Origin: Tropicimonas marinistellae
GTDB taxonomy: Bacteria > Pseudomonadota > Alphaproteobacteria > Rhodobacterales > Rhodobacteraceae
Direction of reading: 5' to 3'
DNA length: 64,000 nt
Assembly: GCF_001509585.1 (NCBI RefSeq)
Contig: NZ_LNCI01000005.1
Span: 406,382 to 470,381, forward strand
Shown here piece after piece: positions 55,598-63,932 of the stretch. The notes under the pieces were generated by a model that searched no databases, was not told where the DNA came from, and saw only the letters and a list, made by a program, of their open reading frames with translations. Positions within the stretch are counted from its first letter, which is position 1. Each line of letters begins with the position of its first letter. The translations under genes were made by a program, and so were the position numbers.

Positions 55598-55626
55598 ACG
55601 ACCGAAACGCCCGCCGTTTCGGTCGT
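55598..55626 (+). terminator. 12-bp perfect hairpin after the SYLF gene
   Basis: ACGACCGAAACG (55598-55609) and CGTTTCGGTCGT (55615-55626) pair perfectly around the loop CCCGC. The following TCTCGTTCC is only moderately T-rich. The left arm sits in a run of degenerate CGACCGGAACG-like units from about 55565, so the hairpin may have grown by local duplication. Confidence 0.55.
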
Positions 55627-55821
55627 TCTCGTTCCTGAGGCGGGCAAATGATCCCCGGCGTATGAAACCGACCGGAATTCTCCCGCGCCGGTCCGGTCGC
55701 GGTGCCGCCTCGCCGACAGGCGGCGCCGAGCGATCACGGCCGCGATGCAAGTCGTGATAGGATGTGCATTGTCGCGAGTCCGCGAACGGGGTTCGCTCGC
55801 GCAGCGCACACGGAGGACACC

Positions 55822-56352
55822 ATGGAAATTCGAGGCACGAACGGCCGGGACACGTTGATCGGAACAGCGCGGTGGTACGACATCTATGGGTTCGGCGGGA
55901 ACGACACCATCCGCGGAAAAGGCGCGCGGGACGACATCGAGGGTGGCAACGGCAGCGACCACATCAAGGGCGGTGGCGGCAATGACGACATCAAGGGACA
56001 GGCAGGACGCGACCGCCTGTTCGGGGGAAGCGGACGCGACGATATCGAGGGCGGGCGCGGCAACGACTTCCTGAACGGCGGGGCGGGCAACGACGAGCTC
56101 ACCGGCGGCGCCGGACGCGATACCTTCGTCTTCGGCAAGGGGGACGACGAGATCGAGGACTTCAGCACCACCGACGACCTGATCCTCCTGAAGGGCGATC
56201 TCGGCGTCCGGAACTTCCGCGATGTCATGGACAGGGCCCGGTCCGTCGATGGCGGGGATGACACGCTGATCGAATTCAAGAACGGTCACAGCCTCCTGCT
56301 GGAAGATGTGCGGATGTCCGAATTGCGCGCAAACGACTTCGACTTCGGCTGA
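55822..56352 (+). CDS. Small RTX calcium-binding protein
   Basis: This 176-residue protein carries GGNGSDHIKGGGGNDDIKGQ and further nonapeptides from about 25 to 100. After them come TFVFGKGDDEIEDFSTTDDL, a typical cap region, and a C-terminus ending FDFG. The repeats form a calcium-binding beta-roll; export by a type I system is expected from the family. ATG at 55822 has GGAGG seven bases upstream. It is more basic in its repeats (KG, RD, RG) than the other two RTX proteins of the window. Confidence 0.85.
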   Translation: MEIRGTNGRDTLIGTARWYDIYGFGGNDTIRGKGARDDIEGGNGSDHIKGGGGNDDIKGQAGRDRLFGGSGRDDIEGGRGNDFLNGGAGNDELTGGAGRDTFVFGKGDDEIEDFSTTDDLILLKGDLGVRNFRDVMDRARSVDGGDDTLIEFKNGHSLLLEDVRMSELRANDFDFG

Positions 56353-56448
56353 GACCGAACCGACGGCCCGCGCCGGGCGGCGAGACGCCGAAGGCCACGG
56401 TCGGAGAGACCCGGCGGGCAATCCTGACGGCGAACCTTGCAATGGGCC

Positions 56449-56658
56449 ATGAGCCAGGAAAACCTCGCGATTGCGGAACTGGCGTTGGCCGATCACGAGA
56501 GCATCGCCGATCCGCGCCCACATCTGGCGGCGGCATTGGAGTATGTGGAGGCGGCCTTGGGGGTCTTCGACCCGGAGCACATGGCCTATAACCACGAGAA
56601 GGCGACCGCGTTGCGCGACGACATCGTGGCGCGGATGGCGGGGTTGGAGGGCGGCTGA
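56449..56658 (+). pseudogene. TPR-type fragment, probably the end of a lost repeat protein
   Basis: This open frame of 69 codons reads MSQENLAIAELALADHESIA, then PHLAAALEYVEAALGVFDPE and HEKATALRDDIVARM. That is the last unit and cap of the tetratricopeptide type with W-A-M-x-Q-x-N-L repeats. In-frame codons just before the ATG read QWA, matching the repeat, and then a TGA stop appears at 56425. A free-standing single repeat is unusual, so a truncated relic is likelier than a small functional protein. No ribosome site is evident. Confidence 0.5.
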
Positions 56659-56817
56659 GCGCGCTGCGCTTGTGCGTGTCGATCCGGGGCCCGGGCGGGG
56701 AACGGGTGGCGGTGATTGGCACGCTCGGTTCCCCGCACAATCGAATCCTTCACAGGCGACGCGATCCGGACCAGTATCGGGCGTGCTGGATATTGCTCAG
56801 CATCAGGGAGGACTGGA

Positions 56818-57306
56818 ATGTTGAACCATACCAATATCGCGACGGCATGCGTCGCGTTTGTTATCGCGTCGTCCGCCGCTTTCGCGCAGGACATCTATGC
56901 CGAGGTCGAAGGGTGGAACGTGCGGGTGGCCGAGGGGCTCAAGGGCTGCGCCATCGAGCGGACCGATGCCGACGGGTTCCAGACGCAGATCGGAATCGAT
57001 GGCAACCAGGAGATGGGCTATGTCGCGCTGTTTACGCTGGCCGATGCGGGCATCGACAGCCGCGACACGATCATCACCCATTTTGACCTCGACGGAGAGC
57101 GGTTCGTCGGGGATTCCGTCAGGAAGGTCGATGGCGCCTACCAGGGCGGCTACGTCTATTTCAACAACCCGAACTTCGCCTACGACCTGGCGAAGAAGCA
57201 GACGCTGACGATCACGGCGGAGAGCGGCCGCGAGATCGCCGTCGACCTGACCGGCACGAATGCCGCGATGGAGGTGATGCGGGAATGCCAGATGGCCCAG
57301 CAATAG
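56818..57306 (+). CDS. Periplasmic protein of unknown function
   Basis: This 162-residue protein has a clear Sec signal peptide (residues 1-23, cleavage after AFA). The mature domain is beta-rich, with GWNVRVAEGLKGCAIERTDA near the start and a closing Cys in MRECQM. The two Cys residues could form a disulfide. I do not recognise the family with confidence. It resembles small periplasmic proteins seen in Rhodobacterales with a Gly-Trp-x-Val strand. ATG at 56818 follows GGGAGGAC. It is convergent with the RTX-propeller gene, with a shared hairpin between them. Confidence 0.75.
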   Translation: MLNHTNIATACVAFVIASSAAFAQDIYAEVEGWNVRVAEGLKGCAIERTDADGFQTQIGIDGNQEMGYVALFTLADAGIDSRDTIITHFDLDGERFVGDSVRKVDGAYQGGYVYFNNPNFAYDLAKKQTLTITAESGREIAVDLTGTNAAMEVMRECQMAQQ

Positions 57307-57316
57307 GCTGACGGCA

Positions 57317-57342
57317 GCGCGGCCGGTCGGAACCGGCCGCGC
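57317..57342. terminator. Bidirectional hairpin between convergent genes
   Basis: GCGCGGCCGGT (57317-57327) and ACCGGCCGCGC (57332-57342) form a perfect 11-bp stem with a CGGA loop. It lies in the 61 bases between two convergent stops. No T-run follows on either side, so it would act with Rho or as a transcript-end stabiliser. Confidence 0.5.
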
Positions 57343-57367
57343 GAAATGACGAAACTGTGCGTCGGTG

Positions 57368-59050
57368 TCACCCGAGATCGTAGAGGAAGACGTCGACGGT
57401 TGCCCCGTTCACGTCTATCGGCCCCTCTTCGAGGTTCACGACGGTGCTTTCGAAGGCCAGCCGCGAGCCATCGGCCGAGATGGACGGGTCGGCATACACC
57501 TCGCCGACGCAAAAATCATAGTCGTCGGGCGTCACGCCGCCGCCGAAATCCAACTCCTCGGTTTCGCCGCTTTCCACGTCGTAGACGAAGAGGTGGGCAA
57601 ACTGGCACCTGCCGCCATGGTCGTTGTAGACGACCGTGGCCCCATCGTCCGAGATGTCGGGATTTTCGTACCCGCGTTCGCGGTGAGCCTCGCCGGAGAT
57701 TCTCTCATTTGTTCCTGTTGTTGCGTCGTAGAGGTATACCTCCCCCCCGCCATGAACGACCAAGGATCCGTCGCCGGAAATCGCGAAATCGTAGCGTACC
57801 GGAGTGTAAGTGAATTCTTCCGACGCAATATCGTACAAGAAGCAACCGCCGTACTCATAGGTTTCCCCGGCGACAAGATTCGTTGCCTCCGTTCTGAAGA
57901 TGATCGTCGATCCGTCCGCCGAGATCTTTGGCCCGTAGCTATCCCCGTCCGCTCCGTGGGTCACGTTGAGGATGTCTCCGGTGACCATATCGCGCAGGAA
58001 GATATCTCCGTAGCCGTTTGCGTCGGTCTGGCCTGTGACGAGATCGGTCGCATCACTGGCGAAGGCCACGAGGCCGCCGTTACCTGAGATCGACGGTCCT
58101 TCGGAAGCGCCATTGGCCCCGAGCGTCAGGTTGACGGTGTCTCCGGTCGTCGCATCGTAGAGGAACACGTCCCGCGCTCCGTTGAGGTCGGAATCTCCCG
58201 GAACGAGGTTGGTGGCGTCGCTGTGGAACACCACTTTCGTGCCGTCGTGGGAGAGCGAGAAGGAGCCGCTGTCGCCGTTTGCACCGCTCGTGAAGTGGGT
58301 CGTTGTCTCCGTGGTATCGTCGTAGAGCACGCCGTCGTCGTAGACGACTGTGTTCCCGTCGCCGGAGATATCGGGCGTGCGCCCGCCACCCGGATCCGAC
58401 AGGTTCTTGATCTGCGCCGCTTCTGCAACCGGATCGAAGAAGTCGCTGCCGACCACGCTCTCGGCCAGTTCATGGAGCGAGACGTCATACCCCACCGAGA
58501 CCATGCCACCGGAGGCGGTCTCCAGTGCCAGGCCAAACGGGTACTGAACGACACCGACGATATCGTTCTGCTTGAAGCGCAGGACGTCGATGAACGGTTC
58601 GAAGTCGAGGATGTGGTCATGCCCGTCCGCGGCATATGCGTTGACGACGAAGACATCCCGCTCGCCGTCGCCCTCACCCGGTTCGAGGTTCCAGTAGTCT
58701 GCCCGCCATTCGTCGAGGTCGTAGTCACCGCCGGCCAGTATGTCGTTTCCCTCGTCGCCGATCAGCGTGTCACGACCGGCACCGCCGATCAGGACATCCG
58801 GATCGGCACCGCCATCCAGGACGTCATGGCCGCGCTGGCCCTTGAGAACGTCGCGACCGAGGCCGCCGAACAGCCGGTCGTCGCCATCGCCTCCGAGCAG
58901 AATATCGTCGCCCTCGCCGCCGCGGACATAGTCATCGCCGCCGCCGGCATCTACGAAGTCATTGCCAAGACTTGCAATTATTTCCTCTGCGCGGCCGCCA
59001 CCGATGATGGTGTCTTCGCCGCCAGTGCCTCTGATTTTGATCCGTGCCAT
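57368..59050 (-). CDS. RTX repeat protein fused to a beta-propeller
   Basis: This is a 560-residue protein. Residues about 15-110 are GGxGxDxLx repeats (GGDGDDRLFGGLGRDVLKGQ and others). An acidic beta domain follows with FEPFIDVLRFKQNDIVGV. From about 215 to the end there are six or seven TolB/WD40-like blades with repeated S-x-D-G-x-x-V-x-F and DVFLYD-type strands. The N-terminal 200 residues are a paralogue of the RTX protein at 51.8 kb. ATG at 59050 has GGAGGAGG upstream. No signal peptide is seen, so type I export is assumed from the family. A surface or extracellular binding role is likely, but the ligand is unknown. Confidence 0.85.
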   Translation of the reverse strand: MARIKIRGTGGEDTIIGGGRAEEIIASLGNDFVDAGGGDDYVRGGEGDDILLGGDGDDRLFGGLGRDVLKGQRGHDVLDGGADPDVLIGGAGRDTLIGDEGNDILAGGDYDLDEWRADYWNLEPGEGDGERDVFVVNAYAADGHDHILDFEPFIDVLRFKQNDIVGVVQYPFGLALETASGGMVSVGYDVSLHELAESVVGSDFFDPVAEAAQIKNLSDPGGGRTPDISGDGNTVVYDDGVLYDDTTETTTHFTSGANGDSGSFSLSHDGTKVVFHSDATNLVPGDSDLNGARDVFLYDATTGDTVNLTLGANGASEGPSISGNGGLVAFASDATDLVTGQTDANGYGDIFLRDMVTGDILNVTHGADGDSYGPKISADGSTIIFRTEATNLVAGETYEYGGCFLYDIASEEFTYTPVRYDFAISGDGSLVVHGGGEVYLYDATTGTNERISGEAHRERGYENPDISDDGATVVYNDHGGRCQFAHLFVYDVESGETEELDFGGGVTPDDYDFCVGEVYADPSISADGSRLAFESTVVNLEEGPIDVNGATVDVFLYDLG

Positions 59051-59105
59051 GACGCCCTCCTCCCCCTGTGAGGTGTCGTGTGAGGCGCGTTTCCAATCGC
59101 GCCCC

Positions 59106-59111
59106 ATTATA
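59106..59111 (-). promoter_or_regulatory. Perfect -10 element upstream of the RTX-propeller gene
   Basis: The minus strand reads TATAAT here, 56 bases before the ATG at 59050. The hexamer 17 bases upstream is GCGACC, a poor -35, so either an activator is needed or the match is chance. Confidence 0.3.
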
Positions 59112-59209
59112 CGGGAAATGCGCAGCGCGGTCGCTGATTCAGGTCATCACGGCGACGGCCAGACGCGCGGAAATCCCGGGTGTCGGAATGCGATGAACGG
59201 CCTGGCACG

Positions 59210-60838
59210 CTAGTCCTGCGCGACCTCGATCCGGGCTTCCTCCGGCGGCGACACGGGGGCCGTGGCCGCGCCGATGGCGTTGAGATGCACACGGATGCGC
59301 CAGAGGTGGTAGGCGGCGCGGTGGAGCCAGCGCAGCGCGTCCATGCGGGCCAGCGCCTCGCCATCGGCAATGCGACCCTCCACTGCCTGTTGCACGATGC
59401 GGTCGCGGGGGCGTTTGCGTTGTTCGCGCAGCAGGGCGCGGAGACGGTCGAGGATGGCCTCGGCCGCCGCCGGGCCGCCGGGCGGCGCGCCCGGCCGTGC
59501 ACTGCGCGCGGCGGCACCGGCCAGCAGGCGCGAGAGGCGGCGCAGGCGGTGGTCGCGGCGGAGGGTGGCGATCCGATCGGCCTGCTCGCAGCGGTAGAGC
59601 AACCGTAGCAGGTGGTCGAGCGCGTGGAAGCACCCGGCGACCTGGGCCGCGAGCTCCGGCTGGCCAGCGGGGAGCGCGATGCGGTCGAGGTAGGCGCGGG
59701 TCCGGTCCAGCGCGGTCTCGATCTCCTCGCGGCTGTGAAGCGGTGCTTCGGCCGGCGGTGGGGCACCGAGGCAGCGGCACAGGTGATAGGCCAGCGCGGT
59801 GTTGAGCCCCGCCACCGTTGCGGCGGTGACATCGGCGGCAATGCGGGGGGTGGCCAGCAGGGCCGGATCGAGGCGGCGGGTGAGCGGCGCTTCGCGTTCG
59901 GGCACGAGCCGGACAATCAGCCGGGCGAAGGGGCCGGCCACCGGCAGCACCAGCAGAACGCCGAACGCGTTGAAGACGGTGTGGAAGGCCACCAGCGCGA
60001 TCTGGCCGTTCCCCTCGGCGATCCGGGGCGCCACGAGCGCGGCAAAGGGGCCCAGCAGGAGGAAGGCCAAGGCGCCGGTCATCAGGTTGTAGATGACGTG
60101 GGACAGCCCCGTGCGCCGCGCCATGGTGCCACCACCGAGCGTGGCAAGCAGCGCGGTGAAGGTGGTGCCCACATCCATGCCGATCACCAGCGCGGCGGCC
60201 TGCGGGAAGTTGATGGCCCCTGCCCCGAGCGCCGCAAGCGCCGTGGCCACGCCCGCCGAGGAGCTTTGCGTGACAATCGTGATCAGCAGGCCGGTCCCGA
60301 CGAGCTGAAGCCGGCCGAGAAGCGTGTCGGGCGGGAAATCGGTTGGGGTGACGACACCTTCGAAGGCATCGAGCCCGTTCTTCATGTGGTCGATGCCGAT
60401 GAAGATGAGGCTGAAACCGGCGAGCGCGTGCCCCAGCAGGGCCAGCCGCCGCCGCCCGGAAAGATGCAGGAGCGCCCCCACGAAGACCAGCGGCAGCACC
60501 GCCTCGCCGAGATCGAGCTTGAAGCCGAGGATGGCGACGATCCAGCCGGTCATCGTGGTGCCGATGTTGGCGCCGAACACGATGCCGAGCGCCTGCGGGA
60601 AGGTGAGCAGACCGGAGGCAACGAAGCCCACGGCAGCGACGGTGGTTGCGGAGGAGGATTGCACCGCAGCGGTGGTGAGCGCGCCGGTGAGCGCGCCGCT
60701 GGCCGGGGTCCGGGTGAAGCGCTCCAGCAGGGACCGCATCCGGGCACCGGCAAGCCCCTTCAGACCGTCGGTCAACAACACCATTCCGACCAGGAACAGG
60801 CCGACGCCGCCGAGGGCGGAGAGGACAGACCAGATCAT
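59210..60838 (-). CDS. Na/Pi-cotransporter family protein with a PhoU-like tail
   Basis: This 542-residue inner-membrane protein has two inverted halves. Each carries the QSSS motif of sodium/phosphate symporters: AAVQSSSATTVAAVGFV near 57-73 and VTQSSSAGVATALAALG near 187-203. GIVFGANIGTTMTGW is the accompanying Gly-rich turn. About ten hydrophobic helices precede a helical cytoplasmic PhoU-like C-terminal region rich in Arg and Ala. ATG at 60838 is used; an ATG seven codons upstream is possible and neither has a good ribosome site. Substrate is probably phosphate, though some members carry other anions. It is not next to pho genes. Confidence 0.88.
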   Translation of the reverse strand: MIWSVLSALGGVGLFLVGMVLLTDGLKGLAGARMRSLLERFTRTPASGALTGALTTAAVQSSSATTVAAVGFVASGLLTFPQALGIVFGANIGTTMTGWIVAILGFKLDLGEAVLPLVFVGALLHLSGRRRLALLGHALAGFSLIFIGIDHMKNGLDAFEGVVTPTDFPPDTLLGRLQLVGTGLLITIVTQSSSAGVATALAALGAGAINFPQAAALVIGMDVGTTFTALLATLGGGTMARRTGLSHVIYNLMTGALAFLLLGPFAALVAPRIAEGNGQIALVAFHTVFNAFGVLLVLPVAGPFARLIVRLVPEREAPLTRRLDPALLATPRIAADVTAATVAGLNTALAYHLCRCLGAPPPAEAPLHSREEIETALDRTRAYLDRIALPAGQPELAAQVAGCFHALDHLLRLLYRCEQADRIATLRRDHRLRRLSRLLAGAAARSARPGAPPGGPAAAEAILDRLRALLREQRKRPRDRIVQQAVEGRIADGEALARMDALRWLHRAAYHLWRIRVHLNAIGAATAPVSPPEEARIEVAQD

Positions 60839-61506
60839 ACGTGACGTATACCAACCCATTCCCACCGATTTAAGCGGGCACGCCTGAGACGGATCGTAGC
60901 GTCATGGATCCCCCACCAGACGCGCGGGGCTGTGCGCGGCCGAACGGGCGCCTGCGGGGCGGCCACCGGCGGGGAATTGCGCTCTTGCGTCATGCGCGGA
61001 TGCCTAACACCAATGCACCCGCGTTCGCCGTCGCGCCCCGCTCCGTTCGTGGCCGCGCGGAGCAGATCGGGGTTTCAACGGGTTGCGTCGCGAAGCTCGC
61101 ATGGCTGCGGAAGGAAGCCGGTGATTTCCTGGCTCGCCCCAGTACAAATTCGATGTCGCCACATCCTTTTGGCGTGCCTCTCGGGCCACCCAGCTTCCCT
61201 GACGGGAAGTGCCGAAATAAATCACGCCTTTTCAGTTTGTTATCCAGAAACCGGGATCACCGTGCGCATTGGTATATACCCCCAAAAGGCGTAGAAATTG
61301 CGCATTTGCGCTGCGTGAACTCATCCTTTCGAGGTATGCGCAAAAGATATATGTATCTTTCGATACCATACGCAGCCGGTATTACGCCCATGTGCGAAAA
61401 TTCATCCCGAAGCGTTAGAAAATCCTGCTCAACTAGTTAATTTACCGATGTATTTCAGAGCATTATGGTTTGAACCACTGCCAACATTTCTTAGGGATAA
61501 AGAGTC
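60839..61506. other. Long AT-richer leader of the tandem array
   Basis: These 668 bases hold no credible gene. From about 61140 the base composition falls well below that of the rest of the window. The region contains the 7-bp inverted repeat listed at 61343 and a stretch near 61442-61460 that resembles the repeated upstream element of the next two array genes. The shift suggests either strong regulation or recent acquisition. Confidence 0.55.
61343..61360. promoter_or_regulatory. Perfect inverted repeat in the array leader
   Basis: AAAGATATATGTATCTTT has 7-bp perfect arms (AAAGATA, TATCTTT) around TATG. It lies 147 bases before the first array gene in an AT-rich background, so it could be a regulator site. 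Chance symmetry in AT-rich DNA cannot be excluded. Confidence 0.4.
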
Positions 61507-62265
61507 ATGGGATATAGACGCGGTAAGAAAAAGTACAAAAAGCACTATAGTAAGGACAAATACGACAAGGGTGGATCCCATCACGACGACGGGGACCGCG
61601 GTGATTATCACGATGGTGGCTACGCCCTGACCAAACTAATGGTGTGGTGTCAGAAGGTCGTCACCGCAAAGTTGAAGTGGGGCAAATTCTCCGAAAAGTC
61701 GATCAGCGATTCGATGAAGATCATCGACAAGTTCAAGGCCAAGATCGACGCGAAGATGTCCAAATGGGTTAAGGCGGACGAAGAAGCAATTGCCGTGACC
61801 GTGCAAGCCAAGGCAGCGGCGACGGGAGAGCATGCCAGGACCGATGCGAATGTGAAACTCGCGATCCTGGATGGCGATGGCTACAAACTCGCGATTGGCA
61901 CCGCGCAATCCTATGCCGGTTCCGACAGCGGCGAGTCTTTTGCCTCGACATTTTCCGGCGTCAAGGGCGTGGATACCGCCTCCATCCATTCCTACAGCCG
62001 GAAAGGCTCGAATTACGAAAAGGCCGTCGAATGCCTTGTCGCAATCGACTGGGAGGACATCTACGACAAGAACATCATTTTCACGCGGCATCACTCCTCC
62101 CATAGCCGTATCAAGAAGGAGGTCGGCGAGGGAAAGCTGGCGACGGCGAGCGCCTTTGCGGTTGCGGATGGCGACAGCTCCACGGCGGTCGAGAGCATCG
62201 CCAGCACGTTGGCGGTGGACGATTTTCTCGCCTCCGGCGCGCATGCGTACGGCGAGGCGCTCTAG
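61507..62265 (+). CDS. First member of a tandem family of unknown function
   Basis: This 252-residue protein is in no family I recognise. Residues 1-40 are Lys/Tyr-rich and then His/Asp/Gly-rich (MGYRRGKKKYKKHYSKDKYD, GGSHHDDGDRGDYHDGGY). Next is a charged helical part with KFSEKSISDSMKIIDKFKAK. A beta-like core follows with alternating small and polar residues (AAATGEHARTDANVKLAILD, GDGYKLAIGTAQSYAGS), then NYEKAVECLVAIDWEDIYDK and a tail AVDDFLASGAHAYGEAL. No signal peptide is seen. Well over half of the core is identical to the next gene. The basic/His-rich head could bind nucleic acid, acidic polymer or metal, but this is only a guess. Confidence 0.75.
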   Translation: MGYRRGKKKYKKHYSKDKYDKGGSHHDDGDRGDYHDGGYALTKLMVWCQKVVTAKLKWGKFSEKSISDSMKIIDKFKAKIDAKMSKWVKADEEAIAVTVQAKAAATGEHARTDANVKLAILDGDGYKLAIGTAQSYAGSDSGESFASTFSGVKGVDTASIHSYSRKGSNYEKAVECLVAIDWEDIYDKNIIFTRHHSSHSRIKKEVGEGKLATASAFAVADGDSSTAVESIASTLAVDDFLASGAHAYGEAL

Positions 62266-62353
62266 GCCGCGACAGGCCGCCCTGCGCGCCGCGACCTGGC
62301 CGTTTTGGCCCGCGCGAACGGGCAAGACCAACCGATATCCGCGACGATCCATG

Positions 62354-62385
62354 CGTGGGGCCGCACCGGCCCCACGTTTTTGTTT
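62354..62385 (+). terminator. Rho-independent terminator after array gene 1
   Basis: CGTGGGGCC (62354-62362) and GGCCCCACG (62368-62376) form a perfect 9-bp stem with the loop GCACC. It is followed directly by TTTTTGTTT. This is a textbook intrinsic terminator about 90 bases after the stop. Confidence 0.9.
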
Positions 62386-62608
62386 GGCCGGGCACCGCAG
62401 ATGCGGATTCTGACGACGTCGCGGCGTCCATGCGGACGGCCCGAATTCAGCCCTTTCCGGCGATGTGCCGACAATCCGGACAGGGCCCAAACCCATGGCG
62501 GCAATCGCGCCTTCCTTGCCCAGCGACGGGAAGATGGCCGGTGCGAATTGCCGCGAAACGCCGGTGCGGGAAAGGCGGTCATCATCCGGTCCCCGGTTGC
62601 CTAATAGT

Positions 62609-62655
62609 GTTATCTACCGATGCGTGCTTTGAGATTCTGCGACTTGTGGGAAAAT
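62609..62655 (+). repeat. 47-bp upstream element of array gene 2
   Basis: The element begins TTATCTACC and contains ATGCGTGCTTTGA and TTGTGGGAA. It matches 39 of 47 positions of the element at 63826-63872, upstream of array gene 3, and both lie about 60-85 bases before the ribosome site. A weaker match lies before gene 1. It is probably a shared promoter or regulator site, with invariant blocks at both ends. Confidence 0.65.
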
Positions 62656-62739
62656 CTTATTAGAAGATGGATTAGCCCGGAACGAGGGCGGCCACTCGAA
62701 ACAAGTGATCTAAGTATGCAGTAGAATTGGAGATTTTAG

Positions 62740-63390
62740 ATGCCAAGCCTAGTCACCCTTATGCGGAAATGCCAAATAAAAGTCGCCGATAAGTTGAAGT
62801 CGGGCAAATTTTCGGAGAAGTCGATCGCTGACGCACTCAAGATCATCGATAGTTACAAGGATAAGATCGACGCCAAGATCTCCAAATGGTCGAAGCCCGA
62901 TTATGAGAATATCAAGGTCACCGTTAAGGCAAAGGCGGCGACAACCGGCGAGCATGCCAAAACGGATGCGAATGTGAACCTCGCGATCCTCGACGGCGAC
63001 GGGTACAAACTCGCCATCGGGGCGGCGCAATCCTGCGTCGTGTCCAACGACAAGGCAAAATCCTTCGCAACGACTTTCGCCGGCGTGAAGGGGGCGGATA
63101 CGGTGAGCAACTTCTCGTTTTCCTCCAAGGGAAAGAACTACGAGAAGGCTGTGGAGTGCCTGGTTGCAATCGACTGGGAGGACGTGTTCGACCGGAACTT
63201 TACCGTCCAGAAGCACCACAGCGTGCACCGCAGCATGAGCAAGAAGGTCGGCGAGGGCAAGGTTGCCACGGCGTCGGCCGATGCCTACGCCGAGGGGGAC
63301 CACTATTCCTCCGTGAAGACACTCGCCAAAACGTTGGCCGTGGACGATTTTCTCAAGTCCGACGCCTATGCGCACGGGGAAGCGGCCTGA
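62740..63390 (+). CDS. Second member of the tandem family of unknown function
   Basis: This 216-residue paralogue of the preceding gene lacks the basic/His-rich head. It begins MPSLVTLMRKCQIKVADKLK, aligning with residue 40 or so of gene 1. The core matches strongly: GKFSEKSIADALKIIDSYKD, TTGEHAKTDANVNLAILDGD, GYKLAIGAAQS, NYEKAVECLVAIDWEDVFD and KVGEGKVATAS. The tail is AVDDFLKSDAYAHGEAA. Blocks ILDGDGYKLAIG and NYEKAVECLVAIDWED are invariant between the two and should define the family. GGAG lies seven bases before the ATG. No function can be proposed from the sequence. Confidence 0.75.
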   Translation: MPSLVTLMRKCQIKVADKLKSGKFSEKSIADALKIIDSYKDKIDAKISKWSKPDYENIKVTVKAKAATTGEHAKTDANVNLAILDGDGYKLAIGAAQSCVVSNDKAKSFATTFAGVKGADTVSNFSFSSKGKNYEKAVECLVAIDWEDVFDRNFTVQKHHSVHRSMSKKVGEGKVATASADAYAEGDHYSSVKTLAKTLAVDDFLKSDAYAHGEAA

Positions 63391-63491
63391 TCGCCTAGCA
63401 ACGGATCGTCGGACCTCTTCGCACGGGGGGAGAGGCCCGACAGGCCGGGCCCTCGCCCAGGATGAGGACCCGGCCAGAACCCCCGGCCAGA

Positions 63492-63527
63492 AAAAAGGAC
63501 GAGTCCATGGCGGGTCTCGTCCTTTTT
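63492..63527 (+). terminator. Rho-independent terminator after array gene 2
   Basis: AAAAAGGACGAG (63492-63503) and CTCGTCCTTTTT (63516-63527) form a perfect 12-bp stem with a 12-base loop, and CTTTTC follows. The A/T arms let it act in both directions. Confidence 0.9.
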
Positions 63528-63825
63528 CTTTTCTTGTTGGCTCGATCCCCCCCTGGCGGCACGACGCGTGATGCTGGTGCTCTCGGGCCGAGGGAATCTC
63601 CAAGACACCGCCAACCGACAGCGCGCCCAGCTGTTGCCGGGGATCCCGCCGAACCGATCTGGAGACCGCCTCGAACAACCCCACAATGGGGACGGCTTGC
63701 GGGATTGGTGGCGATGTCTCGCGTGACGTGCGAAATGCGGTACTTTGAATCAGGACGCCGCAATTTGGCCCAAACCGCGTTTCACCTCACGGGAATATCT
63801 TACGATGCAGTATTGCCAGAAAGTC

Positions 63826-63872
63826 TTATCTACCTATGCGTGCTTTGAAATACAGCAATTTGTGGGAAGATT
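63826..63872 (+). repeat. 47-bp upstream element of array gene 3
   Basis: Second copy of the element at 62609-62655, with eight differences. The blocks TTATCTACC, ATGCGTGCTTTGA and TTGTGGGAA are kept. It ends about 60 bases before the ATG of gene 3. Confidence 0.65.
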
Positions 63873-63932
63873 GTTGTGCCCCCCGTGCTGGGATGGGTGA
63901 ACAAGTACCAACTTTTTTTGGAGATTGAAGAC

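Larger units (their letters stand above)
62266..62739. other. Intergenic region between array genes 1 and 2
   Basis: These 474 bases contain a strong terminator for gene 1, then about 200 bases without recognisable content, and then the repeated upstream element and ribosome site (GGAG, seven bases before the ATG) of gene 2. No gene is supported here. Confidence 0.55.
63391..63932. other. Intergenic region between array genes 2 and 3
   Basis: These 542 bases hold a strong terminator at 63492, about 300 bases of unrecognised sequence and the second repeated upstream element. Short frames on both strands are spurious. The right part is again AT-richer, like the leader of gene 1. Confidence 0.55.

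Noticed and set aside
59139..60854. Long minus-strand frame of about 570 codons over the Na/Pi symporter gene
   Set aside because: It is Arg/Pro/Gly-rich, has no domains and overlaps a well-supported membrane protein. Long shadow frames are common in GC-rich DNA.
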